This document shows, piece after piece, positions 39,499 through 49,977 of a stretch of 64,000 bases of DNA. Position 1 is the stretch's first letter; the number at the start of each line of letters is the position of its first letter. Under the pieces are notes generated by a model. That model was not told where the DNA came from and did not search any database. It saw only the letters and a program-made list of their open reading frames with translations. The translations under genes were made by a program, and so were the position numbers. This DNA is from JAEUQQ01 sp963697285. Its GTDB lineage: Bacteria; Acidobacteriota; Vicinamibacteria; Vicinamibacterales; JAFNAJ01. Where the stretch lies: positions 62,001 through 126,000 of the forward strand of contig CAVONI010000008.1 of the NCBI GenBank assembly GCA_963697285.1, in the 5' to 3' direction.

Positions 39499-42399
39499 TC
39501 ATGCCTGCTGCTGGTGGTGCAGGGAGCGGCGCCGCGCAGCCTCCGCCAGCGGGAACCTTAGCACGAAACGCGTACCCTGCCCGGCCGAGCTGTCGACCCC
39601 GATCGTGCCGTCGTGCTCCTGCACGATGCCGTACGTAATCGAGAGCCCGAGGCCTGTGCCCTTGCCGATCGGCTTGGTCGTGAAGAAGGGATCGTAGATG
39701 CGGCCAAGGTGCTCGGCCTGGATCCCCGAACCCGTGTCGGCCACCTCGATCACGACCTCGTCGCCGTCGGTTCTCGACGAAATCGAGAGCCAGCCGCCGC
39801 TCGGCATCGCATCGCGCGCGTTGAGGAAGAGGTTGAGGAAGACCTGCTGCAACTTGTGCTCGACCCCGAGCACGACGGGCGACTCGGCGTCGAGATCGCG
39901 CCGCAATTGCACGCTGCCGCTCTTGAGCTGGTGTTCGAGCAGCGCGAGCACGTCGTTGATGACGAGGTGGAGGTCGATGCGTCCGCGCTCCGACTGCGCC
40001 GGGCGCGCGAGATTCAGGAGGCCGTTGACGATCCGGGCGGCGCGGAACGTCTGCTTCTCGATCTTCTCGAGCAGTGGTGTCCGCGGATCTGCCGGGTCGG
40101 CGTTCTCGAGAAGCATCTGCGTGAAGCTCGAGATGCCGGTCAGCGGCGTGTTGACCTCGTGCGCCACTCCGGCGGCCAGGAGACCGAGCGAGGCCATCCG
40201 CTCGCTGATCTGCAACTGTTCCTCGAGCTTCACGCGAGCCGTCGTGTCTTCGATCAGGACGATCGTCCCCGCCGTGTTGCCGTCGGGCGTGCGCAAGGGG
40301 GTGGCCGCGATGTTGAGCAGCAGTGCACGCGGATCGGCATGGCGGCTCGTGGCCGGCACGCGATACAGCACCACGTCGCCGCTGGTGCCAGGCGGTGCCG
40401 ACTGCACGGCCGCCACGAATCCCTCGTCGAACAACTCGTCGATGGTGCGGCCCACAGCGGCAGCGCGCGTGACGCCGAACAGGCGTTCGAGCGCCGGGTT
40501 CCAGCGCACCACGCGACGGTCGAGGCCCAGCACGAGCAAGCCGTCGGTGAGCGACGCGATGATGTTCTCGCTGAACTCGCGCAGGCGGTTCAGTTCGTCG
40601 GCCTTGACGCGCAACTCGTGGTAGAGACGGCCGTTCTCGATCGCGGTCGCGACCTGCCCCGAGAGACCGACGAGCAGCGCCAGGTCTTCGCTGTTCAGGG
40701 GCTCGCCGGAATCGCGCGACCCGAGAGCCATCACGGCAATCGCCCTGTCCTTCGACGTGCATGGCAGGAGGTAGTGCACGCCGTGCTCTCGCCATGCATC
40801 GACCTCGGCTGACGTGAACCGACGGGTCGAGAACGGATCGACGAGCGAGACAACGTGCCCGGCATCGAGGCGTCCGCCGATGCCCGTGGAGGCGTGCAGC
40901 GACAGCCGGGCGCTCGGCAGGAACCCTTCCGCGTAAAGTGTCTCCCACTCGGTGCCGTCGCCCGTCGACAGCAGAACCGCCATGCGATCGAGGCCCAGGG
41001 TCGCCCTCACGCGCTCGGTCAACTTCACCCCGAGGCTTTCGAGGTCGAGGTCGGCGTTGAGGTCGCGCGCGAACCCGACCAGCGCCCGGCGGAAGTCGTA
41101 CCGATCGCGATAGTGCGCGCGGTCGATCGTGGTCTGAATCGCGTTCTTGACCTGCGGACCGAGCATCACCACGACGAGCGTCGCCAGCATGGCGATGACG
41201 GTGTAGTGCTGCTCGGCGCCTGGGTAGATCTCGGTCACGAGCTTGAGCAGCACCGAGTAGATGGCGGCAATCGCGGAGATCGCGACGGCGTAGACGATAC
41301 CGCGCTTGATGATGACCTCGACGTCCATCAGGCGGTAGCGGACGACCGCCGACGCGAAGGCGAGGGGAACGAGGCCCAGGGCAATGGCGAACCACTCGAC
41401 GTTCGGCAGCGGCTCCACCCCCAGCGAGAAGGGCAGGATGTAGCCGGCTGCAAACGGCAGGGCGCCGAGAGCCGTGCCCCACGCGATCCAGCGCAACTGA
41501 CGCTGCCCCGTGAGCGAGGCGATGCGGCGAAGCGCGCGCACCATGACGGCGAACCCGAGCACCAGCCCCAGCCCGAGGTAGAGCATCTCGAGGCGGTCGA
41601 TCGCCTGCAACATGCGCGACGCCATCGAGCCGTCACCCAGGGCACGCCCCACTACGAGGATGCGTGCGCCGCCGAGAATCGCGGCGGGAGCATACATGAG
41701 GGGCAGCAACCGTCGGCCTGCCGTCGAGTTCACCCAGGCGCGCGGGCGCTCGGGGAAGACCAGCGCAAAGTGCAGGAAGAGTGGCGGCAGCAGGAGCATC
41801 GCCACGACGTCGGCCCAGTAGAACACCCAGTCGAGCCGATCGAGGCGCCCGCTGAACGAAAACGCAAACACCCCGAAGAAGGCGACGCAGAGCCAGAAGA
41901 AGTGCAGCGTGGCAGGGTCGCTGGGCCGCCGAATCCTGACAGATGCCCCGACGAGCAACGTGAAGATGGCCACGCCGGCAAGCACGAAGTAGAGCGCCCG
42001 GTTGCCCTGCGGCACGGGCAGCAGCGTGACGTCGCGCAGGTCGCGCGTGCCGTCGCGCATCAGCGTGTAGGCCAGTTCGGTGCGGGCCTTGGCGCCGTGA
42101 AGCACCGCGACGACCCGATCCGTCGAGTCGACCGGCTGCCCGTCGATCGCCAGCAGCAGGTCGCCTGGCTGCACGCCGGCGCGGTCCGCGGCACTCTGCG
42201 GCGCTATCTCGGCGGCAACCACACCATCGCCGCGCTGCGCCCACAAGACGCCGTCTTCGACTTCGTTCCAGTTCGCCCGCAGCGAGATGTTGGCCGCCGC
42301 AAGCGCCAGGAGACACGCCACCACGATCAGGGCGAGGCTGTGCGTGCCCCAGGCGCCCAGGCGTGAGTCGGCATCGTGCTGTGCGGACGGTTCGATCAT
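39499..42399 (-). CDS. Multi-pass PDZ/GAF/PAS sensor histidine kinase
   Basis: This is a 966-residue sensor. The order is a transmembrane helix (about 22-40), a PDZ-like domain (AAEIAPQSAADRAGVQPGDLLLAIDGQP, about 60-125), then about seven to eight transmembrane helices (about 135-440). A GAF domain (about 490-640), a PAS domain (about 665-735) and HisKA follow, with His747 in GVAHEVNTPL. HATPase_c has NLFLNARDAM, DTGSGI and GTGLGLS. The PDZ before a multi-helix region suggests sensing of envelope proteins or peptides (inference). ATG 42399 has a weak ribosome-binding site. The next 190 bases upstream hold no gene. Confidence 0.92.
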   Translation of the reverse strand: MIEPSAQHDADSRLGAWGTHSLALIVVACLLALAAANISLRANWNEVEDGVLWAQRGDGVVAAEIAPQSAADRAGVQPGDLLLAIDGQPVDSTDRVVAVLHGAKARTELAYTLMRDGTRDLRDVTLLPVPQGNRALYFVLAGVAIFTLLVGASVRIRRPSDPATLHFFWLCVAFFGVFAFSFSGRLDRLDWVFYWADVVAMLLLPPLFLHFALVFPERPRAWVNSTAGRRLLPLMYAPAAILGGARILVVGRALGDGSMASRMLQAIDRLEMLYLGLGLVLGFAVMVRALRRIASLTGQRQLRWIAWGTALGALPFAAGYILPFSLGVEPLPNVEWFAIALGLVPLAFASAVVRYRLMDVEVIIKRGIVYAVAISAIAAIYSVLLKLVTEIYPGAEQHYTVIAMLATLVVVMLGPQVKNAIQTTIDRAHYRDRYDFRRALVGFARDLNADLDLESLGVKLTERVRATLGLDRMAVLLSTGDGTEWETLYAEGFLPSARLSLHASTGIGGRLDAGHVVSLVDPFSTRRFTSAEVDAWREHGVHYLLPCTSKDRAIAVMALGSRDSGEPLNSEDLALLVGLSGQVATAIENGRLYHELRVKADELNRLREFSENIIASLTDGLLVLGLDRRVVRWNPALERLFGVTRAAAVGRTIDELFDEGFVAAVQSAPPGTSGDVVLYRVPATSRHADPRALLLNIAATPLRTPDGNTAGTIVLIEDTTARVKLEEQLQISERMASLGLLAAGVAHEVNTPLTGISSFTQMLLENADPADPRTPLLEKIEKQTFRAARIVNGLLNLARPAQSERGRIDLHLVINDVLALLEHQLKSGSVQLRRDLDAESPVVLGVEHKLQQVFLNLFLNARDAMPSGGWLSISSRTDGDEVVIEVADTGSGIQAEHLGRIYDPFFTTKPIGKGTGLGLSITYGIVQEHDGTIGVDSSAGQGTRFVLRFPLAEAARRRSLHHQQQA

Positions 42400-42588
42400 C
42401 AGGCTGCTATGGTCGCCACCCGACACAACGTGGTGGCAGACGACTGACGAGAAGCAATCGATATGCCGGAGAGGGAGGCGAAAAGGTGCTGATTCCGAAC
42501 GGTTTATCCGACATTTCCCGGCACGCCTCCGCCCGGTCGGCCCCCGGACGTGAGGCCGATCCAACACCTTGCAGCGACAATCCAATAA

Positions 42589-44504
42589 CTAGAACTTGAC
42601 CATCAGCCCCCCGACAATCCGCTTCGGCGGCCGGACGACGAGCAGCTCGTCGTACACCGAGGCGGTGGGGGCGTCATCGCGGAACAGGTTGCGCACCGCA
42701 AGCAGAATCTCCCAGTCTGCCTGCGTGAACCCGAGGAACGGGAGGCCCTGGCTGACTTGCACGTCGAAACGCGCCCCGAAGCCCGGCAGCGTCCGCCAGA
42801 CGTCGGGCGACGTAAAGCCCGTGTTCAACCGATAGACCGCGAACAACCGCGTCGCGGTCTCGGGAATATCGGTCTCGATGGTCGTCGTAACGTCGTGGAT
42901 GGTCTCGGAGTCGGGACGACGCGCCGACGGGGCCCACTGGCGGACCCACACGGCAGTCGGCGACGCCGACCAGTCGGCATGGATGACCGAATACGCCACC
43001 GACCCGCGCACGCGCTTGGCCATGGGCCGACTGAGGCCGACTCCCCAGCCGTAGGCATCGACGTCGCCGCCCCCGGCAGTGTAGTAGTGCCCGAGGTCGG
43101 TGCGCACTTCGTCGGGCAGTTCCACGCCGAACAACGTCACGATCTGGTCGTTGACAGACTGCCTGAACGTCCGCGCGCTGACCACGAACGACGCGATCTC
43201 GCGCTCGAGCCCGACCTCGTAGTGGCGCGTGCGCTCGGGCCTGAACCCCGACTCGGTGACGACCGGCGAGAACGTGCGCTGGGGAGGCAGCCAGAGGCCG
43301 GCGACGGTGGTGGGCACAAACTCCTCGGCCCCCGGGGCGGTCATCTCCTGCGACACCGACCCGCGCACCCACGTCTCGCCGAAGGGCGACCAGCGGACCG
43401 ACACCGAGGGGCTGAACATCATCGCGCCCTCGACATATCCGTAACGCGCGAAGCGGGTACCCACCGTCACCGACAGACGCTGCGCGAGCGCCCACTGGTC
43501 ATAGACGTGGAACCCGCCGGCGTTGCGGTTGCCTTCGGCCAGGGCGGCCAACGACGCGGCGCTGCGCCCGTCGTACGTCTGCCTGGCGAACGACCCTCCG
43601 ACCGCGAGCGTGTGCCGGTCGGCCACGACCATCTCGTAAGTTCCGGCCAACACCCACGACGACAAGGCCCCCTGCGAGAACGCGCCCTGCACGTCCCAGC
43701 TCGGGCCCACGCCGGCGCCGGAGCCGATGGCGACATAGGCCACGCCGCTCGGGAGAGCCGCGGCGTCGAACAACTGCTGCGCCGAATCGAATGAACTCGA
43801 GGTGAGGAACTGGACGCGGCCGGTGAACGGCAGGACACCGGCCAATCGGACGCAAACGCCCCGCTCACGACGCTCGTACGGGCGAGCGCCCCGTCGCTGA
43901 GCCACTCGTCGAGGTCGTCACCACCGTCGATGCCTCCACCGACGGCCTGCCCCTGGTCGCGCAACACTGGCCGGCGCAGGTGCCGCACGCGCCACGCCAT
44001 CGTCGAGTGCGAATGGTCGTCTGCCGTCGCGACAACCGGCTCGGCGTCCCCGCCGGGCGCACCCAGGCTCGCGGAGGCCACGGGGCGATCGGCATCGGGC
44101 GTTGCCGATGTCAGCAACGGCGACAACCTGAACGCCCGCCACGCCGCGGCCGCGGGCGGGATGTCGATCAACTCCCGCTTGCTGGCGGCATAGCCGGGCA
44201 CCGTGGCCCTGACGAAGTAAGGACCGGGACGCAGGCCGTTGAAGGCGAACCGGCCGCTCTCGTCGCTGACCGCGAACAGGAGGTTCGCGCCTTGTGCCGA
44301 GACGGCGGCTCCAGCCAACGGCACGCCGCGGTTGTCGGTGACGAGGCCATCGAGGCGCCCTGGCATCACGGCCACGGTTTGCGCGACGGGCACGTGCGAC
44401 ACCGTCGTCCGCAGCGGCTGTGCGTCGACCACCGCTGGCAGACAGGCTGCGCCACACCCGACGACGAGGGCCGATGCGACGACGGTGTGCAGTGCCTGCC
44501 TCAT
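42589..44504 (-). CDS. Carboxypeptidase-regulatory/beta-barrel outer membrane protein, one frameshift
   Basis: The product is secreted: a signal peptide (ending about VVDAQ) is followed by a carboxypeptidase-regulatory-like beta-sandwich (RLDGLVTDNRGVPLAGAAV, residues about 55-140). The rest is a long barrel-like region rich in alternating Tyr/Val/Arg strands and ending in Phe (LMVKF), as outer-membrane barrels do. No TonB plug domain is visible between them. The frame breaks near 43844; restoring one base (GCCA-G-ATC) gives 638 residues with SDLAGVLPFTG at the join. The ATG is preceded by TGAGG. The ligand is unknown. Confidence 0.78.
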
Positions 44505-44589
44505 GTGATGCCTCAGGAGAAGCCGCAACGTGCGCCCGCCGCGGATCCCGTTCAAGCAGGATCCGGCGGCGGGTCGAACCCGAATCGTG

Positions 44590-45708
44590 CTATGCGCCGA
44601 GACTGAACTTCACCTCGCGCGTAATGCTCTTCGTCGACTTCGCGTCGGTGATCTTGATGTTCACGCGATAGTCACCGGGGGCGAACATGCTCAGCGGAAC
44701 CGCGAGCGCCGGCGTCAGCGGCATGACGTTGCCGTCGAACTGCGGAGGCAGAGTGCTCGCGTTGTACTTCTGCGGTGGATACACGAGCTTCTTGCCGTCG
44801 TCTGACATCGCCGGCTTCTCGTCGGCCCCGTCCTTGACGAAGAACTCGTACTCCACGGTGACGTCGGGCTTCAGGCTCGTCGCGTCGATCGCCGCGTTGT
44901 AGACCTGGTAGAAGACGATCAACTCCTGCGTCTTCTTCCGCATCGGCGACCGCGACGGCACGAGTTCGGCGCCCATGTTGTAGGGCTTCACCTCGATCAT
45001 GTCGGGCGTCATCGGGGTGGTCAGGCCTTCGAACTTGTCGAGCAAAACGAGGCTGCTGGTCGTCAGCTCATTCGCCGTGTAGTCGGGCACGGTCAGGCTG
45101 AACTTGGCCGACACGCCCTTCAGCATGACGTCGTCCTTGACCTTCTGCGCCGCCGGCGCGGGCGCCAGCAAGACGTAGATGTCGTAGTCGCCGCCCGGCA
45201 ACACGAGACGACGCGTGATTTCGACCGGCTGCCCGGGGGCGGGAGCGATGGCGTCAGCGGTTCGCATCCACTCCGTCGGATAGGTCGGCTGCGCGTCCTT
45301 CTTGTCCTTCGGTGCGACGGGCGGCGCACCCTTCTTCGCCGTGCGGACGTAGAGCGAGACCGAGTTGGGAATCGACTTGCCGCCTTCGTAGCTCAGCGTG
45401 AAGGGGATGTGCACCATGCCCTGCGCGGCCTTGAAGAAGTCGTTCTTCCACTTCACCTCGATCGTGTCTGCGGGGACGGCCGTGGGTGCGTCCTTGGCGT
45501 TGGCCTTGATCTGGAACCCCCCGACCGGCAGGGCTCCCGACTGGACCGTATCCGCCACGCGTGCCATGGCACGCTCGACCTGTTCCCGCGACTCGCGGGC
45601 CTTCTTCTCTTCCTTGGATTCCTGGGCCATGGCCGCAGGCACTACCAGTGACAGCGCCGCAACGACGCCGAGCGTGCGTCGGATCACGACGCGAAATGAA
45701 GCGGACAT
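44590..45708 (-). CDS. Secreted protein of unknown function
   Basis: This 372-residue protein has a clear signal peptide (VVAALSLVVPAAMAQ) and an acidic/basic linker (ESKEEKKARESREQ). The large mature part reads as repeated beta-sandwich-like strands, with DIYVLLAPAPA and FAPGDYRVNIKITDAKS near the end. I recognise no named domain. ATG 45708 has GGAGA eight bases upstream. It lies 85 bases upstream of the barrel protein on the same strand, so the two may be co-transcribed and act together at the envelope. Confidence 0.75.
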   Translation of the reverse strand: MSASFRVVIRRTLGVVAALSLVVPAAMAQESKEEKKARESREQVERAMARVADTVQSGALPVGGFQIKANAKDAPTAVPADTIEVKWKNDFFKAAQGMVHIPFTLSYEGGKSIPNSVSLYVRTAKKGAPPVAPKDKKDAQPTYPTEWMRTADAIAPAPGQPVEITRRLVLPGGDYDIYVLLAPAPAAQKVKDDVMLKGVSAKFSLTVPDYTANELTTSSLVLLDKFEGLTTPMTPDMIEVKPYNMGAELVPSRSPMRKKTQELIVFYQVYNAAIDATSLKPDVTVEYEFFVKDGADEKPAMSDDGKKLVYPPQKYNASTLPPQFDGNVMPLTPALAVPLSMFAPGDYRVNIKITDAKSTKSITREVKFSLGA

Positions 45709-45911
45709 GAATGCGTTCTCCAGCCAGGATAGACCGACGTGACCGACACACGAGTACCACCGGATCATAGGCGACGGTTCCGAGGCAAGTCAAACGCTTC
45801 TGTTCTCACGATTTCGCGCCCGTTTCCGCCCCGCGGGGCCGTGATATCATCCGCCTCGGCCGCGCCCGCGACGCCTCCCTGCGTCACCTGCGAGCGCCTT
45901 GCCGGGTCCCC

Positions 45912-47201
45912 ATGCTCGACGACTCCCTCGTCATTGTCCTCGCTGGCGGCGCTGGCGAGCGCCTCTACCCCCTCACCAAGGAACGTGCCAAGCCAGCGGT
46001 CTACTTTGGCGGACCGTACCGGATCATCGACTTCACCCTCAGCAACTGCATCAACTCGGGGCTCAGGCGGATCTTCATCGTCACCCAGTACAAGTCGCTG
46101 TCGCTGAACCGTCACATCCGCATGGGATGGAGCGTCGTCGCCGAGGAACTGGGCGAGTTCGTCGAGATCCTCCCCCCGCAGAAACGCGTCAGCGAGAACT
46201 GGTACCTCGGCACGGCCGATGCGGTCTACCAGAACCTGTACTCCATCGCGCGCGAGGCCCCGCGGCACATCGTCGTGCTCTCGGGAGACCACGTCTACAA
46301 GATGGACTACCACAAGATGCTCGAGGCGCACCGGGAATGCGGCTCGGTCGCCACCCTCGGAGCCCTCGAGGTGCCCGTCGAGGATGCGTCGCGGTTCGGC
46401 GTCATCGAAGTCGATGAGGCCGACCGCGTCATCGGATTCCAGGAGAAGCCGCGCCAGCCCAAGCCCATCCCCGGTTCGCCGGGCCAGGCGCTGGCATCGA
46501 TGGGGATCTACGTCTTCGACGCGCAGGTCCTCATGAAGGCACTCGAGACCGATGCCGCGCGGCCCTCGAACCACGACTTCGGCAAGGACATCCTGCCGGC
46601 GCTGCTCGCCGACGGTCAGCCGATGTACGTGCACCGCTTCTACGACGAGAACAAGAAATCGTCGCAGTACTGGCGCGACATCGGCACGCTCGACGCGTAC
46701 TACGAGGCCAACATGGACCTCTGCGCCGTGGCGCCGGAGTTCAACCTCTATGACCCCGAGTGGCCCCTGCGCACGCACCAGCCGCAGACGCCGCCAGCCA
46801 AGTTCGTCTTCGCCGACGAGGGCGGCCGCTGCGGACAGGCACTCGACTCGGTCATCTCGGCCGGCTGCATCGTCTCGGGCAGCCGCGTGATCGGCAGCGT
46901 CCTCTGTCCCAACGTCCGCGTGCACAGCTTCTGCTCGATCGAGGGCAGCATCCTGATGCCGGGTGTGAGAGTCGGCCGGCACGCCCAACTGCGTCGCGTC
47001 ATCGTCGATCGCGACGTCTTCATCCCGCGAGGCGCCCGCATCGGATTCGATCTCGAAGAAGATCGCAAGCGGCACACCGTCACCGACAAGGGTGTCGTCG
47101 TCGTCACGACAGACGACGAACCGCTGGTGGTCGAACCCGATGCCGCGACCCTGGCGATCGAACAGGAGGCCGACCGCCGGGGCCTCCCGCCGCAAGACTG
47201 A
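45912..47201 (+). CDS. glgC: Glucose-1-phosphate adenylyltransferase GlgC
   Basis: GlgC makes ADP-glucose for glycogen. The 429-residue protein has the pyrophosphorylase motif VLAGGAGERLYPLTKERAKPAVYFGG. The catalytic GTADAVYQN and VVLSGDHVYKMDY, the glucose-1-phosphate region GFQEKP and ASMGIYVFD, and a C-terminal left-handed beta-helix (VISAGCIVSGSRVIGSVL) follow. No glycogen synthase or branching enzyme is adjacent. It is 28 bases upstream of eno, an unusual neighbour that links storage to lower glycolysis. Confidence 0.96.
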   Translation: MLDDSLVIVLAGGAGERLYPLTKERAKPAVYFGGPYRIIDFTLSNCINSGLRRIFIVTQYKSLSLNRHIRMGWSVVAEELGEFVEILPPQKRVSENWYLGTADAVYQNLYSIAREAPRHIVVLSGDHVYKMDYHKMLEAHRECGSVATLGALEVPVEDASRFGVIEVDEADRVIGFQEKPRQPKPIPGSPGQALASMGIYVFDAQVLMKALETDAARPSNHDFGKDILPALLADGQPMYVHRFYDENKKSSQYWRDIGTLDAYYEANMDLCAVAPEFNLYDPEWPLRTHQPQTPPAKFVFADEGGRCGQALDSVISAGCIVSGSRVIGSVLCPNVRVHSFCSIEGSILMPGVRVGRHAQLRRVIVDRDVFIPRGARIGFDLEEDRKRHTVTDKGVVVVTTDDEPLVVEPDAATLAIEQEADRRGLPPQD

Positions 47202-47228
47202 TCGGCGTTCTGCCTGGAGGCTCGTCCC

Positions 47229-48527
47229 GTGATCATCAAGACGCTCGTCGCCCGCGAAATCCTGGATTCTCGCGGCAATCCCACTGTCGAAGTCGATCTC
47301 ACCCTGGCCAGCGGCGCGTTCGGCCGCGCGGCGGTGCCATCTGGCGCCTCGACCGGCGTGCGCGAAGCACTCGAACTCCGCGACGGCGATGCCACGCGGT
47401 TTCTCGGCAAGGGCGTGACGCGCGCCGTCGCCAACGCCAACGGCGAGGTCGCTGCCGCCATCGTCGGCAAGGACGTCGACCAGCGCACGCTCGACGAGGC
47501 GATGTGCGCACTCGACGGAACGGCCACGAAGGAACGCCTCGGCGCGAACGCGCTGCTCGGCGTCTCGATGGCCTTCGCGAAGGCATCGGCGGCGGAACGT
47601 GGCGTGCCTCTCTACGAGCAGTTCGGCACGCTCTACGGCCGCGGGAGCGCGTCGCTGCTGCCGGTGCCGATGATGAACATCCTCAACGGCGGCGCGCACG
47701 CCGACAGCAGCGTCGACTTCCAGGAGTTCATGGCGATGCCGGTGGGCTTCGCGACGTTCGCGGACTCACTGCGCGCCGGCGTCGAGATCTTCCACGCGCT
47801 GAAAGGCATCCTGAAGAAGCGCGGCTACTCCACGAGCGTGGGCGACGAAGGCGGATTCGCGCCCAGCCTCACGTCGAACAAGGAAGCGCTCGACCTGGTC
47901 ATGGACGCCATCGCCAAGGCCGGCTACACGGCGGGTGGCAACGTGATGATCGCGATGGACCCTGCCTGCAGCGAGATGTGGGACGAGGCGACGAAGCGTT
48001 ACGTGTTCCACAAGTCGGGCGAACCCACGCGCACGTCCGAGCAGATGGTCGACCTGTGGGACGAGTGGACGACGCAGTATCCGATCTGCTCGCTCGAGGA
48101 CGGCCTCGCCGAGGGCGACTGGGATGGCTGGGCGCAGCTCACCGAGCGGCTCGGCACGCGCCTCCAACTGGTGGGCGACGACCTGTTCGTGACGAATCCC
48201 GCGATCTTCAGGGAGGGCATCTCGAAGCACGTCGCCAACTCCATCCTGATCAAGCTGAACCAGATCGGCACCGTGAGCGAGACGCTCGACGCCATCAAGA
48301 TGGCCGCCGACAACGGTTACAGCGCGGTGATCTCGCACCGGTCGGGCGAGACCGAAGACGCCACGATCGCCGACCTGGCCGTGGGCACCGAGGCGGGCCA
48401 GATCAAGACCGGTTCTGCCAGCCGGTCGGATCGCATCGCGAAATACAACCAGTTGCTGCGCATCGAGCAGGCACTCGGCTCGAAGGCACGTTTCGCCGGC
48501 CGCGCAGCCGTCATCGGCCTGCGCTGA
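47229..48527 (+). CDS. eno: Enolase
   Basis: Enolase interconverts 2-phosphoglycerate and phosphoenolpyruvate. The 432-residue protein has VAREILDSRGNPTVEVD, the substrate loop VPSGASTGVREALELRD, and the metal and catalytic acids in SLEDGLAEGDWDGW. LVGDDLFVTN, the catalytic Lys in ILIKLNQIGTVSET, and VISHRSGETED follow. The GTG start has GGAGG about seven bases upstream. It is followed by gpmA, the preceding glycolytic step. Confidence 0.98.
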   Translation: MIIKTLVAREILDSRGNPTVEVDLTLASGAFGRAAVPSGASTGVREALELRDGDATRFLGKGVTRAVANANGEVAAAIVGKDVDQRTLDEAMCALDGTATKERLGANALLGVSMAFAKASAAERGVPLYEQFGTLYGRGSASLLPVPMMNILNGGAHADSSVDFQEFMAMPVGFATFADSLRAGVEIFHALKGILKKRGYSTSVGDEGGFAPSLTSNKEALDLVMDAIAKAGYTAGGNVMIAMDPACSEMWDEATKRYVFHKSGEPTRTSEQMVDLWDEWTTQYPICSLEDGLAEGDWDGWAQLTERLGTRLQLVGDDLFVTNPAIFREGISKHVANSILIKLNQIGTVSETLDAIKMAADNGYSAVISHRSGETEDATIADLAVGTEAGQIKTGSASRSDRIAKYNQLLRIEQALGSKARFAGRAAVIGLR

Positions 48528-48620
48528 TCGAGACACGTTGGACGCCGGCGTCGTGACCCCCGTGGGCGCGACGCCGGCCACGCACGGACTGCCGGCAAGG
48601 CGGGACCCGAGGGGATTGTC

Positions 48621-49364
48621 ATGCACACGGTCGTATTGCTGCGCCACGGCGAGAGCACGTGGAACAAGGAGAACCGCTTCACCGGCTGGACGGACGTCGA
48701 CCTGACCGAGAAGGGTGTGGCCGAGGCGCACGACGCCGGTCGGCTGCTGCGTGAAGGCGGCTACGAGTTCGACCGGGCGTACGCCTCGTTGCTGACGCGC
48801 GCCCTCCGCACGCTCAACATCGTCCTCGACGAACTCAACTGTCTCTGGCTGCCCGTCGAACGCGACTGGCGGCTCAACGAGCGGCACTACGGCGCGCTGC
48901 AGGGACTCAACAAGGCCGAGACGGCGGCGAAGCATGGCGACGAGCAGGTGAAGATCTGGCGCCGCAGCTACGACGTGCCGCCGCCGGCCCTCGATCCCGA
49001 CGACGCACGGCATCCCAGGTTCGATCGCCGGTATGCGTCACTGGATCCGCAGGTACTGCCGCTGACGGAGTCGTTGAAGGACACCGTGACGCGCTTCCTG
49101 CCCTACTGGCACGAGACGATCGCGCCAGCCATCGCGGGCGGGCAGCGCGTGCTGATCGCCGCGCACGGGAACAGCCTGCGGGCCCTGGTGAAGTACCTCG
49201 ACCAGATGTCGGAAGCGGCCATCCTCGAACTGAACATCCCCACGGGGATCCCGCTCGTGTACACGCTCGATGCGAAGCTCACGCCGATCGATCGCTTCTA
49301 TCTCGGGGATCCCGAAGCGGCCAGGCGAGCCGCCGACGCCGTGGCGAGGCAAGGGAAGGCGTAG
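48621..49364 (+). CDS. gpmA: 2,3-bisphosphoglycerate-dependent phosphoglycerate mutase
   Basis: This enzyme converts 3- to 2-phosphoglycerate through a phosphohistidine. The 247-residue protein has LLRHGESTWNKENRFTGW (His9 nucleophile), the RAYASLLTRALRT segment, WRLNERHYGALQGLNK, and the second histidine in IAAHGNSLRAL. Length and motifs fit the dPGM form. Ribosome-binding site GAGGGG precedes the ATG. It is 93 bases after eno, and a repeat-type hairpin follows the stop. Confidence 0.97.
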   Translation: MHTVVLLRHGESTWNKENRFTGWTDVDLTEKGVAEAHDAGRLLREGGYEFDRAYASLLTRALRTLNIVLDELNCLWLPVERDWRLNERHYGALQGLNKAETAAKHGDEQVKIWRRSYDVPPPALDPDDARHPRFDRRYASLDPQVLPLTESLKDTVTRFLPYWHETIAPAIAGGQRVLIAAHGNSLRALVKYLDQMSEAAILELNIPTGIPLVYTLDAKLTPIDRFYLGDPEAARRAADAVARQGKA

Positions 49365-49456
49365 GGGCCGCGCCCCTGCGCGGCCCTGATCACCTGCGCC
49401 GGCCGGGCCGCACGGTCACGTTCGCGGGGCCGCACTGGGGTGCGGCCCCTACACCT
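49361..49456. repeat. Inverted pair of GGGGCCGC/GCGGCCCC palindromes
   Basis: There are two GC palindromes, 49363-49387 (AGGGGCCGCGC-CCCT-GCGCGGCCCT, offset by one base) and 49426-49449 (GGGGCCGCA-6 nt-TGCGGCCCC). They face each other: GTAGGGGCCGC at the left edge is the reverse complement of GCGGCCCCTAC at the right. They fill the convergent spacer after gpmA. The right unit with CTACACCT matches 6012-6042. Confidence 0.85.
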
Positions 49457-49740
49457 CTAAACCTCTTCCTTGGCTTCGTCAGGTGAGATGCGCAGCGAGC
49501 GGAGGAAGCGGCGATCGGTGGCCGACAGGTCGAAGGCCTTGCGCGGCGCGCGGACCTTGGTCGCTGGCTTGGCGTCTCCGCCGCGCTCGGCGAAGCCGAT
49601 TGTCGCTTCGAGTGACACCTGCAGTTCGAAGCCTGCCGCTCGCGCCCGGGCACGGCACGCGTCGACTTGCGAGTCGGCCGCCACGGCCCCGGCGATGGCA
49701 TCGGCGAGCTCGCGGGCGAGCTTGTTGACGGTATCGTCCA
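49457..49740 (-). CDS. Small conserved protein of unknown function
   Basis: This 94-residue, mostly helical, cytoplasmic-looking protein starts VDDTVNKLARELADAIAGAV and ends DRRFLRSLRISPDEAKEEV, with a basic Lys/Arg-rich region in the middle. I know similar sequences as unnamed conserved proteins of Acidobacteria but no function. The GTG at 49740 is chosen because an excellent ribosome-binding site (AGAGGAG) lies seven bases upstream. It is convergent with gpmA and divergent from the ABC ATPase pair. Confidence 0.72.
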
Positions 49741-49977
49741 CGGTCAGGCTCCTCTGTGTGGCGACGCGGTCCTGCACCCACATGACGCGAGAAGGCCGAC
49801 CGTGCCCCAGGCGGGGCTGAACGTGACGGTGGCCGGGGACTGCTGCATACGCGAAATGGCGCGCTGACGGAACTGCTCGGATTCTAGGCATCGGCGATCG
49901 CGGGTGTCAAGGAACCGGGGCGAACTGCACGTCGAGTGCCCGCCGTGCGCGGCCTTCAGCGTAGAATCGCCGCTGCC

